Source of the DNA: Clostridia bacterium
GTDB lineage: Bacteria > Bacillota > DSM-12270 > Thermacetogeniales > Thermacetogeniaceae
Direction of reading: 5' to 3'
Length of the DNA stretch: 64,000 nt
Assembly (NCBI GenBank): GCA_902812385.1
Contig: CADDZD010000005.1
Location: 1-64,000, forward strand
Below the pieces are notes generated by a model. The model did not search any database. It saw only the letters and a list, made by a program, of their open reading frames with translations, and had not been told where the DNA came from. Positions 37,285-47,508 of this stretch are shown in pieces (position 1 is the stretch's first letter; each line of letters starts with the position of its first letter). The translations under genes were made by a program, and so were the position numbers.

Positions 37285-38034
37285 ATGGAGAGGTCCAAAC
37301 ATATCGCAGTAGCGGGCAAAGGGGGAACAGGAAAGACCACCACTGCAGCCCTTCTGATCAGGTATCTGATTGAGAATAAAAAAGGATCGATTCTTGCAGT
37401 GGATGCCGATCCCAATTCAAACTTAAATGAAGCTCTGGGGGTCAAAGTAGAAAATACTATCTCCAATATTCTGGTGGATGTTAAAAAGAATAACGTCCCG
37501 ACAGGTATGACCAAGCAAACTTATTTGGAACTGAAGTTACACCAGTCTCTAACCGAAACAAAATACTACGATCTGCTGGTCATGGGGGGACCACAAGGGC
37601 CCGGCTGCTATTGCTTCCCCACAGAACTACTGAAAAAACACATCGACGTTTTGGACAACAATTATGATTATATGGTCATCGACAACGAAGCGGGGATGGA
37701 ACACATCAGCCGCGAGACCATTGAAAACGTCGATATCCTTCTGTTAATATCCGACCCTACCGCTAAGGGTGTACGCACGGTCGGCAGAATCTACGAGCTT
37801 GCAAAGTCATTGAAAATCAATATCGGTGAGGCATACATCATCATCACCAAAACAGAGGACGCCTCAGACCTGCAGAATGAAATTGATGCCACCGGGCTCA
37901 AGCTATTAGGGGTTGTTCCCAACGACCCACTTGTAGCCGAATACGATCTGAAAGGAAAGCCCCTGATGGACCTCCCCGAGGATAGCCCGGCAGTACGGGC
38001 AACCCGGGAAATCTTCGGGAAGCTAAAGCTTTAA
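37285..38034 (+). CDS. cooC: CooC/AcsF-type nickel-insertion ATPase
   Basis: These MinD-family ATPases help insert nickel into CO dehydrogenase / acetyl-CoA synthase. The 249-residue protein has the deviant Walker A AGKGGTGKTTTAALL at residue 9, DADPNSNLNEALG near 39, and a PGCYCF motif near residue 109 matching the CxC metal-binding pair of CooC. An AAAGGTGG RBS precedes the ATG. No CODH/ACS gene is in the window, so the partner enzyme lies elsewhere. Its presence implies a Wood-Ljungdahl or CO-oxidising metabolism. Confidence 0.9.
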   Translation: MERSKHIAVAGKGGTGKTTTAALLIRYLIENKKGSILAVDADPNSNLNEALGVKVENTISNILVDVKKNNVPTGMTKQTYLELKLHQSLTETKYYDLLVMGGPQGPGCYCFPTELLKKHIDVLDNNYDYMVIDNEAGMEHISRETIENVDILLLISDPTAKGVRTVGRIYELAKSLKINIGEAYIIITKTEDASDLQNEIDATGLKLLGVVPNDPLVAEYDLKGKPLMDLPEDSPAVRATREIFGKLKL

Positions 38035-38081
38035 AACCGGAACCGTAATCCAGAGGGAGGACCCTTTAAGAGGAACACATT

Positions 38082-39848
38082 ATGTCACCGGACGGGATCA
38101 CTATTCACCTGATAACCAAGGAACTCCAGGCATTGCTTAACGGGAGGGTGGAGCGCGTCTACCAACCGGAGCAGCACGAAATTCTCCTCATAATTCGCTG
38201 CTCCGGTCAAAACTTTCGTTTGCTTTTATCGGCGCAAGCCGAAAGCGCCAGAATTCACCTAACCACCCGGGAAAAAGCCAATCCCCCTGCTCCACCCCTG
38301 TTCTGCCTCCTCCTGAGAAAATACCTGGAGGGCAGCCGCCTGCTGCGCATCGAACAGGTTGGCCTCGACAGGGTCGTTCACCTGACCTTTTCCAGGCTTG
38401 ATGAGAGCGGGGAGTTCAAGGAGATCGCTTTTATCAGCGAAATCATGGGTAAACACAGCAACCTGATCCTGCTGGATCCCCAATCCGGTGTCATAATCGA
38501 CGGCATCAGGCGCTATTCCCAGGCCTTAAGCAGGTACCGGGAAGTGTTGCCGGGACGGCCCTACCTTCCCCCTCCCGGTCAACAAAAAGAGCACCCGGCG
38601 GATTTGAATTTGGAAAAGTTTATCAGGATCATCCTCCAGGATCCTCTCGATAAAACCCTGGAAGAAGCCGTTTTCCACAAGATAGCAGGAATCGGACCGG
38701 AACTGGTGCGGGAGGCCCTCTACCGGGCGAACCTGGAACCGCAGCTGCGCCTTGAATACTGCGGTGAATACGAACTGCGCAGCCTCTGGGATTCCATACG
38801 GCAGATTCTCTCCCCTCTGCTGGAGGGCGAACCCATCCCGACAATCGTGTACGACGGGAAACGCCCGGTCTGCTATGCACCGGTGGTGTTAACCCAGTAC
38901 CGCGGGCTTAATCTTCAGAAATGCAAAACGGTCAATCAGATGCTGGATGAGTTTTATGCGGCCCGCAGTGCCATCACCAGGTTTCAACAACTTCAAATCC
39001 ATCTCCTCGGCATACTCAAACGTGAAATGGGGCGCTGCACAAAAAAACTGGTTCTACAGCAGCAGGCCGAAGCAGAAGCAAAACAGGCCGATGCTTACCG
39101 GATCCAGGGAGAAATGCTCCTGGCCCATCTCCACCTGGTCAGGCCGGGACAAAGGGAAGTATTTGTTCCAAACCTTTACGAGCCGGATACCCCTCTTCTC
39201 CAGATCGAACTGGACCCGTCACTTTCACCGGCACAAAATGCCCAAAGATTGTTTAAAAGGTACGATAAGGCACGGGATTCCCTGAAAGCCATAAAAAAAC
39301 AGGTCGAGCTTACCACGGAGGAACTCAACTACCTGGCAAGCGTTAAAACCGCCCTTGACCAGGCGGAAACCCTCACCGAGCTAAACGAGATCAAATCCGA
39401 ACTGGAAGAGACGGGATATCTTAAACTCAAAGACACCGGTAAAACAAAGGTACCGGCTAAGAAAAATCCACCACAGGTTGTACGGTTGACCTCCCGTGAT
39501 GGGCTGGAAATACTGATCGGAAAAAATAACAGGCAGAACGATTATCTGACAATGCGTCTGGCCAAAGACAATGACCTGTGGCTGCACGTCAAAGAGGCGG
39601 CGGGAGCTCACGTAATCGTTAAAGCCAAACCGGGCGGTGAAATTCCTTCGACCACCCTGGAAGAGGCGGCTCAAATCGCGGCTTATTTCAGTGAAGCACG
39701 CCACTCATCCAAGGTTCCCGTGGACTACACAAGGCGGAAAAACGTCACAAAGCCGCCGAAGGCCCGACCCGGTTTTGTAATCTATAGAGATTACCAGACC
39801 ATCCTGGTCAACCCGGCCGCACCGGGATCGCCGTCCGAAACCAGGTAG
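38082..39848 (+). CDS. rqcH: NFACT protein RqcH
   Basis: RqcH binds stalled 50S-peptidyl-tRNA complexes and adds C-terminal alanine tails that mark the peptide for degradation. Older annotations call the family fibronectin-binding. The 588-residue protein has NFACT-N (about 1-220), a helix-hairpin-helix and long coiled coil (about 280-430), and the NFACT-R domain (about 455-570) with LEILIGKNNRQNDYLTMRL and DLWLHVKEAAGAHVI. It follows cooC by 47 bp on the plus strand, with an AGGAGG-type RBS some distance upstream. Confidence 0.93.
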   Translation: MSPDGITIHLITKELQALLNGRVERVYQPEQHEILLIIRCSGQNFRLLLSAQAESARIHLTTREKANPPAPPLFCLLLRKYLEGSRLLRIEQVGLDRVVHLTFSRLDESGEFKEIAFISEIMGKHSNLILLDPQSGVIIDGIRRYSQALSRYREVLPGRPYLPPPGQQKEHPADLNLEKFIRIILQDPLDKTLEEAVFHKIAGIGPELVREALYRANLEPQLRLEYCGEYELRSLWDSIRQILSPLLEGEPIPTIVYDGKRPVCYAPVVLTQYRGLNLQKCKTVNQMLDEFYAARSAITRFQQLQIHLLGILKREMGRCTKKLVLQQQAEAEAKQADAYRIQGEMLLAHLHLVRPGQREVFVPNLYEPDTPLLQIELDPSLSPAQNAQRLFKRYDKARDSLKAIKKQVELTTEELNYLASVKTALDQAETLTELNEIKSELEETGYLKLKDTGKTKVPAKKNPPQVVRLTSRDGLEILIGKNNRQNDYLTMRLAKDNDLWLHVKEAAGAHVIVKAKPGGEIPSTTLEEAAQIAAYFSEARHSSKVPVDYTRRKNVTKPPKARPGFVIYRDYQTILVNPAAPGSPSETR

Positions 39849-39872
39849 GCAAATCTGCGTCTGGGGACATTG

Positions 39873-40079
39873 CTACTGTTTATTGGGATTGGGAATCATG
39901 TGGTTTCCACCGTAACGGCCGTGCAGGAACCCGACTCTATCGGCGGAGATCCCTTCCTTTCGCCTTCCCACCACCCTGCGCACGAAATTCTCCGTCTTGT
40001 TCTCCTGCAGCTCCCCTAACTCTTTTGCCGTCTCATAATCAAACGGGTAATTTTCATTATTTTTCTTTCGGGTCACCAC
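39873..40079 (-). CDS. Small basic protein, unknown, SASP-like motif
   Basis: A 68-residue hydrophilic protein starts at a GTG 6 nt after an AGGGG stretch. Residues about 12-25 read PFDYETAKELGEL, which resembles the FKYELAKDLG segment of SspF-type spore proteins where GPR cuts. The rest (FVRRVVGRRKEG, FLHGRYGGNHM) does not match the second SASP signature. A divergent spore protein is possible but unproven. It lies between the converging rqcH and the pyrE end of the pyr operon. Confidence 0.55.
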   Translation of the reverse strand: MVTRKKNNENYPFDYETAKELGELQENKTENFVRRVVGRRKEGISADRVGFLHGRYGGNHMIPNPNKQ

Positions 40080-40134
40080 TATCACCCCTACCCTTTTTTA
40101 TTAATTTCGGTCCCGTTCCTCTTTCTTAATCATG

Positions 40135-40737
40135 TTACTTTGAGGAACTATAACCTGCCTCTACCTTCCCCTGTCGGCTACCCGGTTTCACCAGAGAAAG
40201 GCCCTCCCTGCAAAGGGGGCAGCTTTCAGGTGAGTAGGTGGCGATTTCCAACCGCAACAGGGCATGAAAGGGCACCTTAAAATCCAGTGTTCCCGTATGG
40301 CGGTCGACCAGGGCGCCGATCCCCACCACTTCGGCACCATAGCCTTCTACTACTTGTATGACCTCCCGGGTGGAGCTTCCCGTCGTAACGACGTCTTCCA
40401 CTACCAGCACCCTTTCACCTTGCTCGACGGTAAAACCCCGGCGCAGGGTCATAGCCCCCTGCTCCCTTTCGGTAAAGAGCGCTCTGGCCTTAAGCCAGCG
40501 GGCTACCTCCTGGGCGACCAGTATGCCACCCAGCGCCGGCCCCACAACAACATCCACCTGGAGATCTTGAAAACAGGCGGCAAGGTCGGCACCCAGATCT
40601 GTGGCAAGCTCCGGGTACTGGAGCACCTTCGCACACTGAATGTAGCGGTTGCTGTGAAGCCCGGAGGTCAGCAGAAAGTGTCCCTCCAGCAAAGCGCCGC
40701 AATCATGAAATATTTTCATTATTTCTCGTTCTTTCAT
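40135..40737 (-). CDS. pyrE: Orotate phosphoribosyltransferase
   Basis: PyrE joins orotate with PRPP to form OMP. The PRPP-binding motif is VLVVEDVVTTGSSTREV near residue 110, and the flexible loop is FTEREQGAMTLRRGF. The 200-residue protein ends with a short tail bearing CPLCREG, a cysteine pair often seen in this clostridial branch. It is the last gene of the pyr operon and overlaps pyrF by 4 nt. Confidence 0.96.
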   Translation of the reverse strand: MKEREIMKIFHDCGALLEGHFLLTSGLHSNRYIQCAKVLQYPELATDLGADLAACFQDLQVDVVVGPALGGILVAQEVARWLKARALFTEREQGAMTLRRGFTVEQGERVLVVEDVVTTGSSTREVIQVVEGYGAEVVGIGALVDRHTGTLDFKVPFHALLRLEIATYSPESCPLCREGLSLVKPGSRQGKVEAGYSSSK

Positions 40738-41453
40738 TCCTCAGCATCCTCCATTTCTCTGATAATCTCCCGGGCAGCCTGAAGGGGATCGGCAGCTTTT
40801 ACAATCGGCCGCCCCACCACCAGGTAGTCGGCACCCGCCCTCAATGCCGCGGCCGGTGTGCTGATCCTGATCTGATCGTCCGGAACCGCTCCCGCCGGGC
40901 GTATGCCCGGTGATACAATCAAGAAATCCTTGCCGCAGCGGGCACGGATCGCAGACACCTCCCTCGGTGAAGCGACAACTCCGGAAAGCCCGCATTCCCG
41001 GGCAAGCTCCGCCCAGAAGAGCACCTGGTCGAGGGGAGAGCGGTCAATGCCGATTTCCGATCTCAACTCTTCCGTTCCGAGACTGGTGAGGACGGTAACC
41101 CCCAGCACCTTTGGAATACCCCCCGGTCCCGCCTCCTCCTGCACGGCCTCCACCACCGCCTTGAGCATTTCCCTTCCGCCAGCGATGTGTACGTTGAACA
41201 TATAAACGCCCATCCGGACGGCCGCTCGCGCCGCCTGGGCCGCCGTCCTGGGAATGTCGTGAAACTTGAGGTCGAGGAAAACCCTTCCCCCCATTTCCTG
41301 AACCGCTTTCACAAAGCCGGGACCGTAAAGGCAAAAAGGCTCCAACCCCACTTTGAACATTCCCACGGATCCCCGTAACTGTTCCACAAGCTGCCGGGCC
41401 TTCCCGGCATCATCAACGTCGAGCGCAACAATCAACCTGTCCTTGAAACCCAT
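40734..41453 (-). CDS. pyrF: Orotidine 5'-phosphate decarboxylase
   Basis: PyrF decarboxylates OMP to UMP. The barrel has VALDVDDAGKARQL near the N-terminus, the catalytic DLKFHDIPRTA near residue 60, and SPGIRPAG near residue 180. The 239-residue length is normal. It overlaps pyrE (ATGA) and follows pyrD by 14 bp. Confidence 0.97.
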   Translation of the reverse strand: MGFKDRLIVALDVDDAGKARQLVEQLRGSVGMFKVGLEPFCLYGPGFVKAVQEMGGRVFLDLKFHDIPRTAAQAARAAVRMGVYMFNVHIAGGREMLKAVVEAVQEEAGPGGIPKVLGVTVLTSLGTEELRSEIGIDRSPLDQVLFWAELARECGLSGVVASPREVSAIRARCGKDFLIVSPGIRPAGAVPDDQIRISTPAAALRAGADYLVVGRPIVKAADPLQAAREIIREMEDAEE

Positions 41454-41467
41454 AACAATCCGCTCCG

Positions 41468-42382
41468 TTATTTGTTTTTCCAGGCAGTTCCGATAAGTTT
41501 CTGCCAGTCATTAATTCCATTTTCTTCGCAATAGTGCTCCAGATAAGAAATGATTTTCATCGCCGCCAGGGGATCGCGAAAGTGCGCCGACCCTACCGCA
41601 ACCGCCGTGGCCCCGGCCAGGATGAATTCGAGGGCGTCTTCCCCCCGGCAGATTCCTCCCATACCGATAACAGGAACATCCACCGCCTGGGATACCTGCC
41701 AGACCGCCCGCACCGCAACCGGACGGATGGCGGGGCCGGAAAGCCCTCCCAGCACATTCCCCAATACCGGCCTGCGTGATTTAATATCGATGGCCATCCC
41801 GAGCAGAGTGTTTATCAGCGAAAGAGCATCGGCGCCGGCATCTGTGACCGCCCGGGCGAGGGCCACAATATCGGTGACATTGGGGGTCAACTTGACGATC
41901 ACCGGGAGACTTGTTGACTCAACCACCGCCTCAACCACCTCGGCCGCCAGTTCCGGCACGGTTCCCAGGGCCATCCCGCCACTTTTGACATTGGGGCAGG
42001 AGATATTTATTTCCAGCCCATCAACCCCCGTCCCTGTGAGGCGCTCAGCTATCTCCACGAATTCCTCTTTGGTGAATCCGGCGATATTGGCGATCACGGG
42101 AACACCGTATCCTTTCATCACAGGCAGGATTTCGTGAATGAAGGCATCCACACCGGGGTTCTGAAGACCTACGGCGTTCAGCAGCCCCGCAGGAGTTTCG
42201 CAGATCCGGGGCGGCTTATTTCCCTGCCAGGGCTTTAGAGTAATCCCCTTGGTAACGAGGGCTCCCAGACGCCCCACATCAAACAGGGGTGAATACTCCT
42301 CTCCGCAGCCGAAGGTCCCGGAGGCGACCAGGACCGGATTTTGCATCCTGATTCCGGCAACTTCAACCGAAAGGTCAATCAT
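41468..42382 (-). CDS. pyrD: Dihydroorotate dehydrogenase B, catalytic subunit
   Basis: This class 1B enzyme oxidises dihydroorotate and passes electrons through PyrK to NAD. The FMN-barrel has the catalytic Cys in NISCPNVKSGGMALG near residue 130 and GMGGICRGEDALEFI near residue 240. The 304-residue length and the adjacent, overlapping pyrK identify the 1B class. Confidence 0.97.
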   Translation of the reverse strand: MIDLSVEVAGIRMQNPVLVASGTFGCGEEYSPLFDVGRLGALVTKGITLKPWQGNKPPRICETPAGLLNAVGLQNPGVDAFIHEILPVMKGYGVPVIANIAGFTKEEFVEIAERLTGTGVDGLEINISCPNVKSGGMALGTVPELAAEVVEAVVESTSLPVIVKLTPNVTDIVALARAVTDAGADALSLINTLLGMAIDIKSRRPVLGNVLGGLSGPAIRPVAVRAVWQVSQAVDVPVIGMGGICRGEDALEFILAGATAVAVGSAHFRDPLAAMKIISYLEHYCEENGINDWQKLIGTAWKNK

Positions 42383-43184
42383 CCAGAATCACCTCTCCGG
42401 CATCGAAGACGGGGCCCTCCCTGCAGACCCGCAGGTATCCGGAGGAGGATGCCGAACGGCAAGCACAACCCAGGCATGCACCGAGACCGCAGGCCATCCT
42501 TTCCTCGACGGAGATCTGGGCAGGAATCCCGGTCCGGGCACTGATCTCCTGAACGGCTTTGAGAACTACCCGGGGGCCGCAGGCATAAATGGTATCCCAC
42601 CCGCCCCTATTGATTTCTTCCTGTAAAAGATCAAGGATCGTCCCCTTTTTGGGAGTGCTTCCGTCTTCCGTGACGGTCCTAACGGTTCCGAACCGCTCAA
42701 AGGCATCGGCCCGCAGAATGCCGGTCCTTGTGGGCGCACCCAGCAAAACCGTGAGGCTCCATGCCTGCCGGGAGAGTCTTTCCGCCAAAAAAAGCAGGGG
42801 AGCCGCCCCCAGACCTGCACCCACCAGCAGCCCTCTTTTACCGCGATCCGAATGGCGGAACCCGCGACCCAGGGGCCCCAGTACGGGGATCACGTCACCC
42901 CTGCGACGCTCCGCAAGCCATTGAGTTCCGCTCCCCTTCACCCGGTAGAGAAAACTCACCTTCCCCCGCTTCACGTCAACCCGGTGAAAGCTTAAAGGGC
43001 GGCGCAAAAAAGGGTCGTAACCGGTGCCGCAACCCAGCAAGGCAAACTGGCCCGGGGAAGCAGCCCGGGCCAGCCCGGGAGAAGAGACGGTTAGAAGACG
43101 GCAACCCGGTGCCACAGCAACCTGTTCAAGAACCCTGGCAGCATAATCAGAAAGTTGCGCATCTGCTCTACATTCAGTTCCCAT
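42375..43184 (-). CDS. pyrK: Dihydroorotate dehydrogenase electron-transfer subunit
   Basis: PyrK carries FAD and a 2Fe-2S cluster linking PyrD to NAD. FAD binding is at RRPLSFHRVD near residue 60, nucleotide binding at LLVGAGLGAAPLLFLA, and the cluster cysteines are in CGLGACLGCACR plus a distal RVCREGPVF. The 269-residue protein overlaps pyrD by 8 nt, implying coupled translation. Confidence 0.96.
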   Translation of the reverse strand: MGTECRADAQLSDYAARVLEQVAVAPGCRLLTVSSPGLARAASPGQFALLGCGTGYDPFLRRPLSFHRVDVKRGKVSFLYRVKGSGTQWLAERRRGDVIPVLGPLGRGFRHSDRGKRGLLVGAGLGAAPLLFLAERLSRQAWSLTVLLGAPTRTGILRADAFERFGTVRTVTEDGSTPKKGTILDLLQEEINRGGWDTIYACGPRVVLKAVQEISARTGIPAQISVEERMACGLGACLGCACRSASSSGYLRVCREGPVFDAGEVILDD

Positions 43185-43187
43185 AAT

Positions 43188-46100
43188 TTACCTCCCATAC
43201 TCGTCCAGAGCTACCAGTGAGGTCTCTTTTCCACTCTGCAAAAAGGAGATCACTTCCAGAAGGGCCTGCGCCGTATCCAGGGAAGTGAGACAGGGGATGC
43301 CGTGTTCGACGGCGGCGCGCCGGATCTGGAATCCGTCCCTAACCGGTTCCCGCCCTTCATTGTAGGTATTGATCACAAAATTGACCTTCCCGGATCTGAT
43401 CAGGTCGACCACGTGAGGAGAGCCCCCGGCAATCTTGTTGACCTCCGCCACCTCAATCCCGTTGTTACTCAGGAAGCGGGCGGTCCCCCGGGTTGCGTAG
43501 AATTTCAACCCCAGCCCGGCCAGACCGCGCACCACCGGCAAAGCGGCATTTTTATCCCGATCGGCAATGGTAAGGAGCACCGCTCCTGAACGGGGGACGG
43601 AACAACCGGCAGCAAGCAACCCCTTGTAGAGAGCCTGGGAAACGGAGCGGTCGACCCCCATTACCTCCCCTGTGGACTTCATTTCGGGGCCCAGGAAGGT
43701 ATCCACTCCTGTCAGCTTTCCGAAAGAGAAAACCGGCACCTTTACGGCAACAAAAGAGTTCCGCTGCGCAAGCCCCCCGCTGTAACCCAGTTCCCGCAGT
43801 GTTCTTCCGAGCATGATCTTTGTCGCCAAGCGTACCATGGGAATCCCGGTGATCTTGCTTAAATAAGGAACCGTGCGGCTGGCACGGGGGTTGACTTCGA
43901 TGACGTAAACCTCGTCATTGTAGTATACGTACTGGATGTTGAGAATACCCCTTACCTGGAGTGCCCGCGCTATCTTACAGGTATCCTCTACGATCCTGTC
44001 CTGAACACCTTGGGGAAGCCGCGCCGGGTAAACGGCAATGCTGTCACCGGAATGGACACCGGCCCGTTCGATGTGTTCCATAATCCCCGGAATCAGCACG
44101 TCCTGCCCGTCGCATACTGCGTCAACCTCGATCTCCTTACCCTGAAAATACTTATCCACGAGGATGGGGTGGTGCTGCGAGACCGCCACCGCGTTTTTCA
44201 CGTAGTTTATGAGGTCCCCCTCATGGTAAACGATTTCCATCGCCCGACCTCCCAGGACGTAAGAGGGGCGAACCAGCACCGGATATCCGATCTCACGGGC
44301 GATTGCCAGCGCCTCCTCAGGGGAGGATGCCCCGCGACCCGGAGGCTTCGGGATATTCAGAAGGGACAAAAGCCTTTCGAACCGCTCCCTGTCTTCGGCT
44401 TCGTCGATCTTTTCCACCGCCGTTCCTAAAATTCGGACCCCCGCCCGAGCCAGGGGTTCGGCCAGATTAATGGCGGTCTGGCCGCCGAACTGGACGATCA
44501 CACCCTCCGGTTGTTCCAGTTCCACCACATGCAACACATCCTCAAGGGTTAACGGCTCAAAGTAGAGCCGATCAGCAGTATCAAAGTCGGTGCTGACCGT
44601 TTCCGGATTGTTGTTAATGATTAAAGCCTCAATTCCTTCCTCTCTTAAGGCCCGGACCGAATGCACGGAACAGTAATCAAACTCGATCCCCTGCCCGATC
44701 CGGATGGGGCCTGAACCGAGTACGAGTACTTTTCTCTTTGAAGTTGGAATCGCTTCATTCTCAGAGTCATAGGTGGAATAAAAATAGGGAGTTGCCGCTT
44801 CAAATTCTGCCGCACAGGTATCCACCATTTTATAAACGGGCTTGATTCCAAAGCCGGTACGGAACTGCCTGATCTCTTCAGGATCAATGCCGGTCAGGCG
44901 GCCGATCAGGTCATCACTCATCCCCTTCAGCTTGGCTTGACGAATAAGCGCAGGGGTAAGATCGGCAATGTCCTTAACCTCTGATAATACCTTTGCCAGG
45001 TCCGTGATTTCTTTAATCTTCATCAAAAAGAAGCGATCAATACCCGTCAGTTCGGCGATTACGCCAACATCAAATCCTCGCTGCAGGGCATGGGCAACCA
45101 AAAACAGCCGGTCGTCCGAAGGAGTGCGAAGCCTCTCTTTTAATTGAACTTCACCGAGTGTTTGATACTCGGGACTGTTCAAGCAAGCGTTAGAAATTTC
45201 CAGTGAACGCACGGCTTTCAAGAGGGCACCCTCAAAGGTGCGATCAATTGCCATGACCTCACCTGTCGCCTTCATTTGCGTCCCCAGCGAGCGATCCGCC
45301 TCCCTGAATTTATCAAAGGGCCACCGGGGAATCTTTACAACACAGTAATCAAGAGCCGGCTCAAAACAGGCGCTGGTCTTGCCGGTAACGGCGTTTTTAA
45401 TTTCATCCAGTCTGTATCCCAAGGCGATCTTTGCGGCAACCCGGGCGATCGGGTAACCTGTTGCCTTTGAGGCCAGGGCACTGGAGCGGCTGACCCGCGG
45501 ATTCACCTCAATTACGTAATAATTGAAACTGCTCGGGTCTAAAGCAAACTGGATGTTGCAGCCACCCTCGACTCCCAGGGCTCTGATGATCTTCAAGGAA
45601 GCTGTCCGGAGTAACTGAAACTCGAAATCGCTCAGGGTTTGAGATGGTGCCACTACAATGCTGTCACCGGTATGAATGCCCATGGGATCGATGTTTTCCA
45701 TGTTGCAGATGGTGATACAATTGCCCGCACCGTCCCGCATGACCTCATACTCAATTTCCTTCCAACCGGCCACACTGCGCTCCACCAGCACCTGACCGAT
45801 CATGCTCAAGGCCAGCCCCCGGCTCACGGTATCTCGCAGCTCCTTCTCGTTGCCTGCCAGCCCACCCCCTGTGCCTCCAAGGGTGTAGGCAGGGCGGACG
45901 ACAACCGGGTAGCCCACTTCATTTGCAAAAGCAACGGCGTCTTCGACTGTTTCAACCACAATGCTTTCCGGTACCGGTTCTCCGATCTCATCCAGCATCC
46001 TCTTAAAAAGTTGCCGATCCTCCGCCTTTTTGATGGCTTCCAGGGGAGTTCCGAGCAGCGCCACCCCGTATTCTGCCAAAACACCGGCCTCGGCCAACTG

Positions 46101-46400
46101 TACTGCCAGATTAAGTCCCACCTGCCCTCCCAGTGTCGGCAACAGACCCTGGGGGTGCTCCTTCGCGATCACCCAGGTGAGGAACTCCAGAGTCAAGGGT
46201 TCGATGTATATTTTATCGGCCATCTCGGGATCGGTCATGATTGTCGCCGGGTTGCTGTTGATCAGCACCACCTCGATCCCCTCTTCCTTGAGCGCCCGGC
46301 AGGCCTGGGTTCCGGCATAATCGAATTCCGCAGCCTGACCGATAATGATCGGCCCCGATCCGATCACCATTACTTTTTTTAATGCTGGATTAAGAGGCAT
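43188..46400 (-). CDS. carB: Carbamoyl-phosphate synthase large subunit
   Basis: CarB makes carbamoyl phosphate from ammonia, bicarbonate and two ATP. The 1070-residue protein has two homologous ATP-grasp halves (about residues 1-400 and 550-935), with [19 protein letters not shown] and [19 protein letters not shown] at their starts. A C-terminal MGS-like allosteric domain follows. It lies 36 bp downstream of carA in the pyr operon, so it serves pyrimidine synthesis and probably arginine too. Confidence 0.98.
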   Translation of the reverse strand: MPLNPALKKVMVIGSGPIIIGQAAEFDYAGTQACRALKEEGIEVVLINSNPATIMTDPEMADKIYIEPLTLEFLTWVIAKEHPQGLLPTLGGQVGLNLAVQLAEAGVLAEYGVALLGTPLEAIKKAEDRQLFKRMLDEIGEPVPESIVVETVEDAVAFANEVGYPVVVRPAYTLGGTGGGLAGNEKELRDTVSRGLALSMIGQVLVERSVAGWKEIEYEVMRDGAGNCITICNMENIDPMGIHTGDSIVVAPSQTLSDFEFQLLRTASLKIIRALGVEGGCNIQFALDPSSFNYYVIEVNPRVSRSSALASKATGYPIARVAAKIALGYRLDEIKNAVTGKTSACFEPALDYCVVKIPRWPFDKFREADRSLGTQMKATGEVMAIDRTFEGALLKAVRSLEISNACLNSPEYQTLGEVQLKERLRTPSDDRLFLVAHALQRGFDVGVIAELTGIDRFFLMKIKEITDLAKVLSEVKDIADLTPALIRQAKLKGMSDDLIGRLTGIDPEEIRQFRTGFGIKPVYKMVDTCAAEFEAATPYFYSTYDSENEAIPTSKRKVLVLGSGPIRIGQGIEFDYCSVHSVRALREEGIEALIINNNPETVSTDFDTADRLYFEPLTLEDVLHVVELEQPEGVIVQFGGQTAINLAEPLARAGVRILGTAVEKIDEAEDRERFERLLSLLNIPKPPGRGASSPEEALAIAREIGYPVLVRPSYVLGGRAMEIVYHEGDLINYVKNAVAVSQHHPILVDKYFQGKEIEVDAVCDGQDVLIPGIMEHIERAGVHSGDSIAVYPARLPQGVQDRIVEDTCKIARALQVRGILNIQYVYYNDEVYVIEVNPRASRTVPYLSKITGIPMVRLATKIMLGRTLRELGYSGGLAQRNSFVAVKVPVFSFGKLTGVDTFLGPEMKSTGEVMGVDRSVSQALYKGLLAAGCSVPRSGAVLLTIADRDKNAALPVVRGLAGLGLKFYATRGTARFLSNNGIEVAEVNKIAGGSPHVVDLIRSGKVNFVINTYNEGREPVRDGFQIRRAAVEHGIPCLTSLDTAQALLEVISFLQSGKETSLVALDEYGR

Positions 46401-46436
46401 AAGCTCCTCCCCCTCTATTCAATAAAACCATCCTAT

Positions 46437-47504
46437 CTAAGCAAGCATGTTCATAAAATGATCGAAGAGATATCCGGAATCCATGGGGCCAGGTGCTCCC
46501 TCCGGGTGAAACTGCACCGAAAAAACCGGAAGCTTGAGGTGGCGAAGCCCTTCTACGGTCCCGTCGTTCAAATTGCGGTGGCTGACCACCACTTCGCTTT
46601 CCGGCAGGCTCTTCTCCTCCACGGCGAAGCCGTGGTTTTGGGAGGTGATATATACCCTGCCGGTTTCGCAGTCCCTTACGGGATGGTTGGAGCCTCTGTG
46701 CCCGAATTTGAGTTTGTAGGTATCCCCTCCCAGGGCCAGGGCCAGGATCTGGTGGCCGAGGCAGATACCCATAATGGGAACCTTCCCGATCAACTGGCGG
46801 ACGGTCTCCACGGCATACATGACATCCTTGGGATCACCGGGGCCGTTGGAAAGCACAACACCATCCGGTTGATAGCTCAGAATCTCCTCTCCGGTGGTCC
46901 AGGCAGGAACGAGGTACACGGTGCAGTTGCGCCGTACCAGTGAACGCAAGATGTTGGACTTTGCCCCGAAATCAACCACAACAACCCTCGTAGGGCCTTC
47001 CCCCCACACTTCCACTTGCCGGGTGGAAACCGCCCGGACGAGATCCTGACCGGAAATGGAAGGGGCGCCCTGCGCCGCCTTTACCAGCTTTTCGGGGTCC
47101 TGTTCCCCGGAGGCGATGATCCCCCGCATGGTTCCGTAATTGCGCAATCTCCTGGTTAGGGCCCTGGTGTCGATTCCGGTAAGTCCCGGTATTCCGTATT
47201 TCCTGCAGAACTCATCCAGTTTCATCACGGAGCGCCAGTTGCTCGGATAATCGCACAGTTCTTTTACGACAAAGCCCCGCACCCAGGGTTTTTTTGACTC
47301 AAAATCGTCGTTGTTGGTACCGTAATTGCCGATCAGGGGATAGGTCAGCACCACGATCTGCCCGCAGTACGAGGGGTCTGTCAGGATTTTCTGGTAGCCG
47401 GTCATACCGGTATTGAAAACCACCTCGCCGGAGTGGGCCACATCGCTTCCGAAGGCTTCCCCCTGAAAAACGGTGCCATCCTCCAGGGCAAGATAAGCAC
47501 GCAT
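46437..47504 (-). CDS. carA: Carbamoyl-phosphate synthase small subunit
   Basis: CarA is the glutaminase that supplies ammonia to CarB. The C-terminal class I amidotransferase has the nucleophile Cys in MGICLGHQILALALGG and the His/Glu pair in VQFHPEGAPGPMDS. The frame extends upstream to 47567, but the ATG at 47504 has AAGGAG 7-8 nt ahead and yields the canonical MRAYLALEDGTVFQG (355 aa). It lies just after pyrC. Confidence 0.96.
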   Translation of the reverse strand: MRAYLALEDGTVFQGEAFGSDVAHSGEVVFNTGMTGYQKILTDPSYCGQIVVLTYPLIGNYGTNNDDFESKKPWVRGFVVKELCDYPSNWRSVMKLDEFCRKYGIPGLTGIDTRALTRRLRNYGTMRGIIASGEQDPEKLVKAAQGAPSISGQDLVRAVSTRQVEVWGEGPTRVVVVDFGAKSNILRSLVRRNCTVYLVPAWTTGEEILSYQPDGVVLSNGPGDPKDVMYAVETVRQLIGKVPIMGICLGHQILALALGGDTYKLKFGHRGSNHPVRDCETGRVYITSQNHGFAVEEKSLPESEVVVSHRNLNDGTVEGLRHLKLPVFSVQFHPEGAPGPMDSGYLFDHFMNMLA

Positions 47505-47508
47505 CGCC

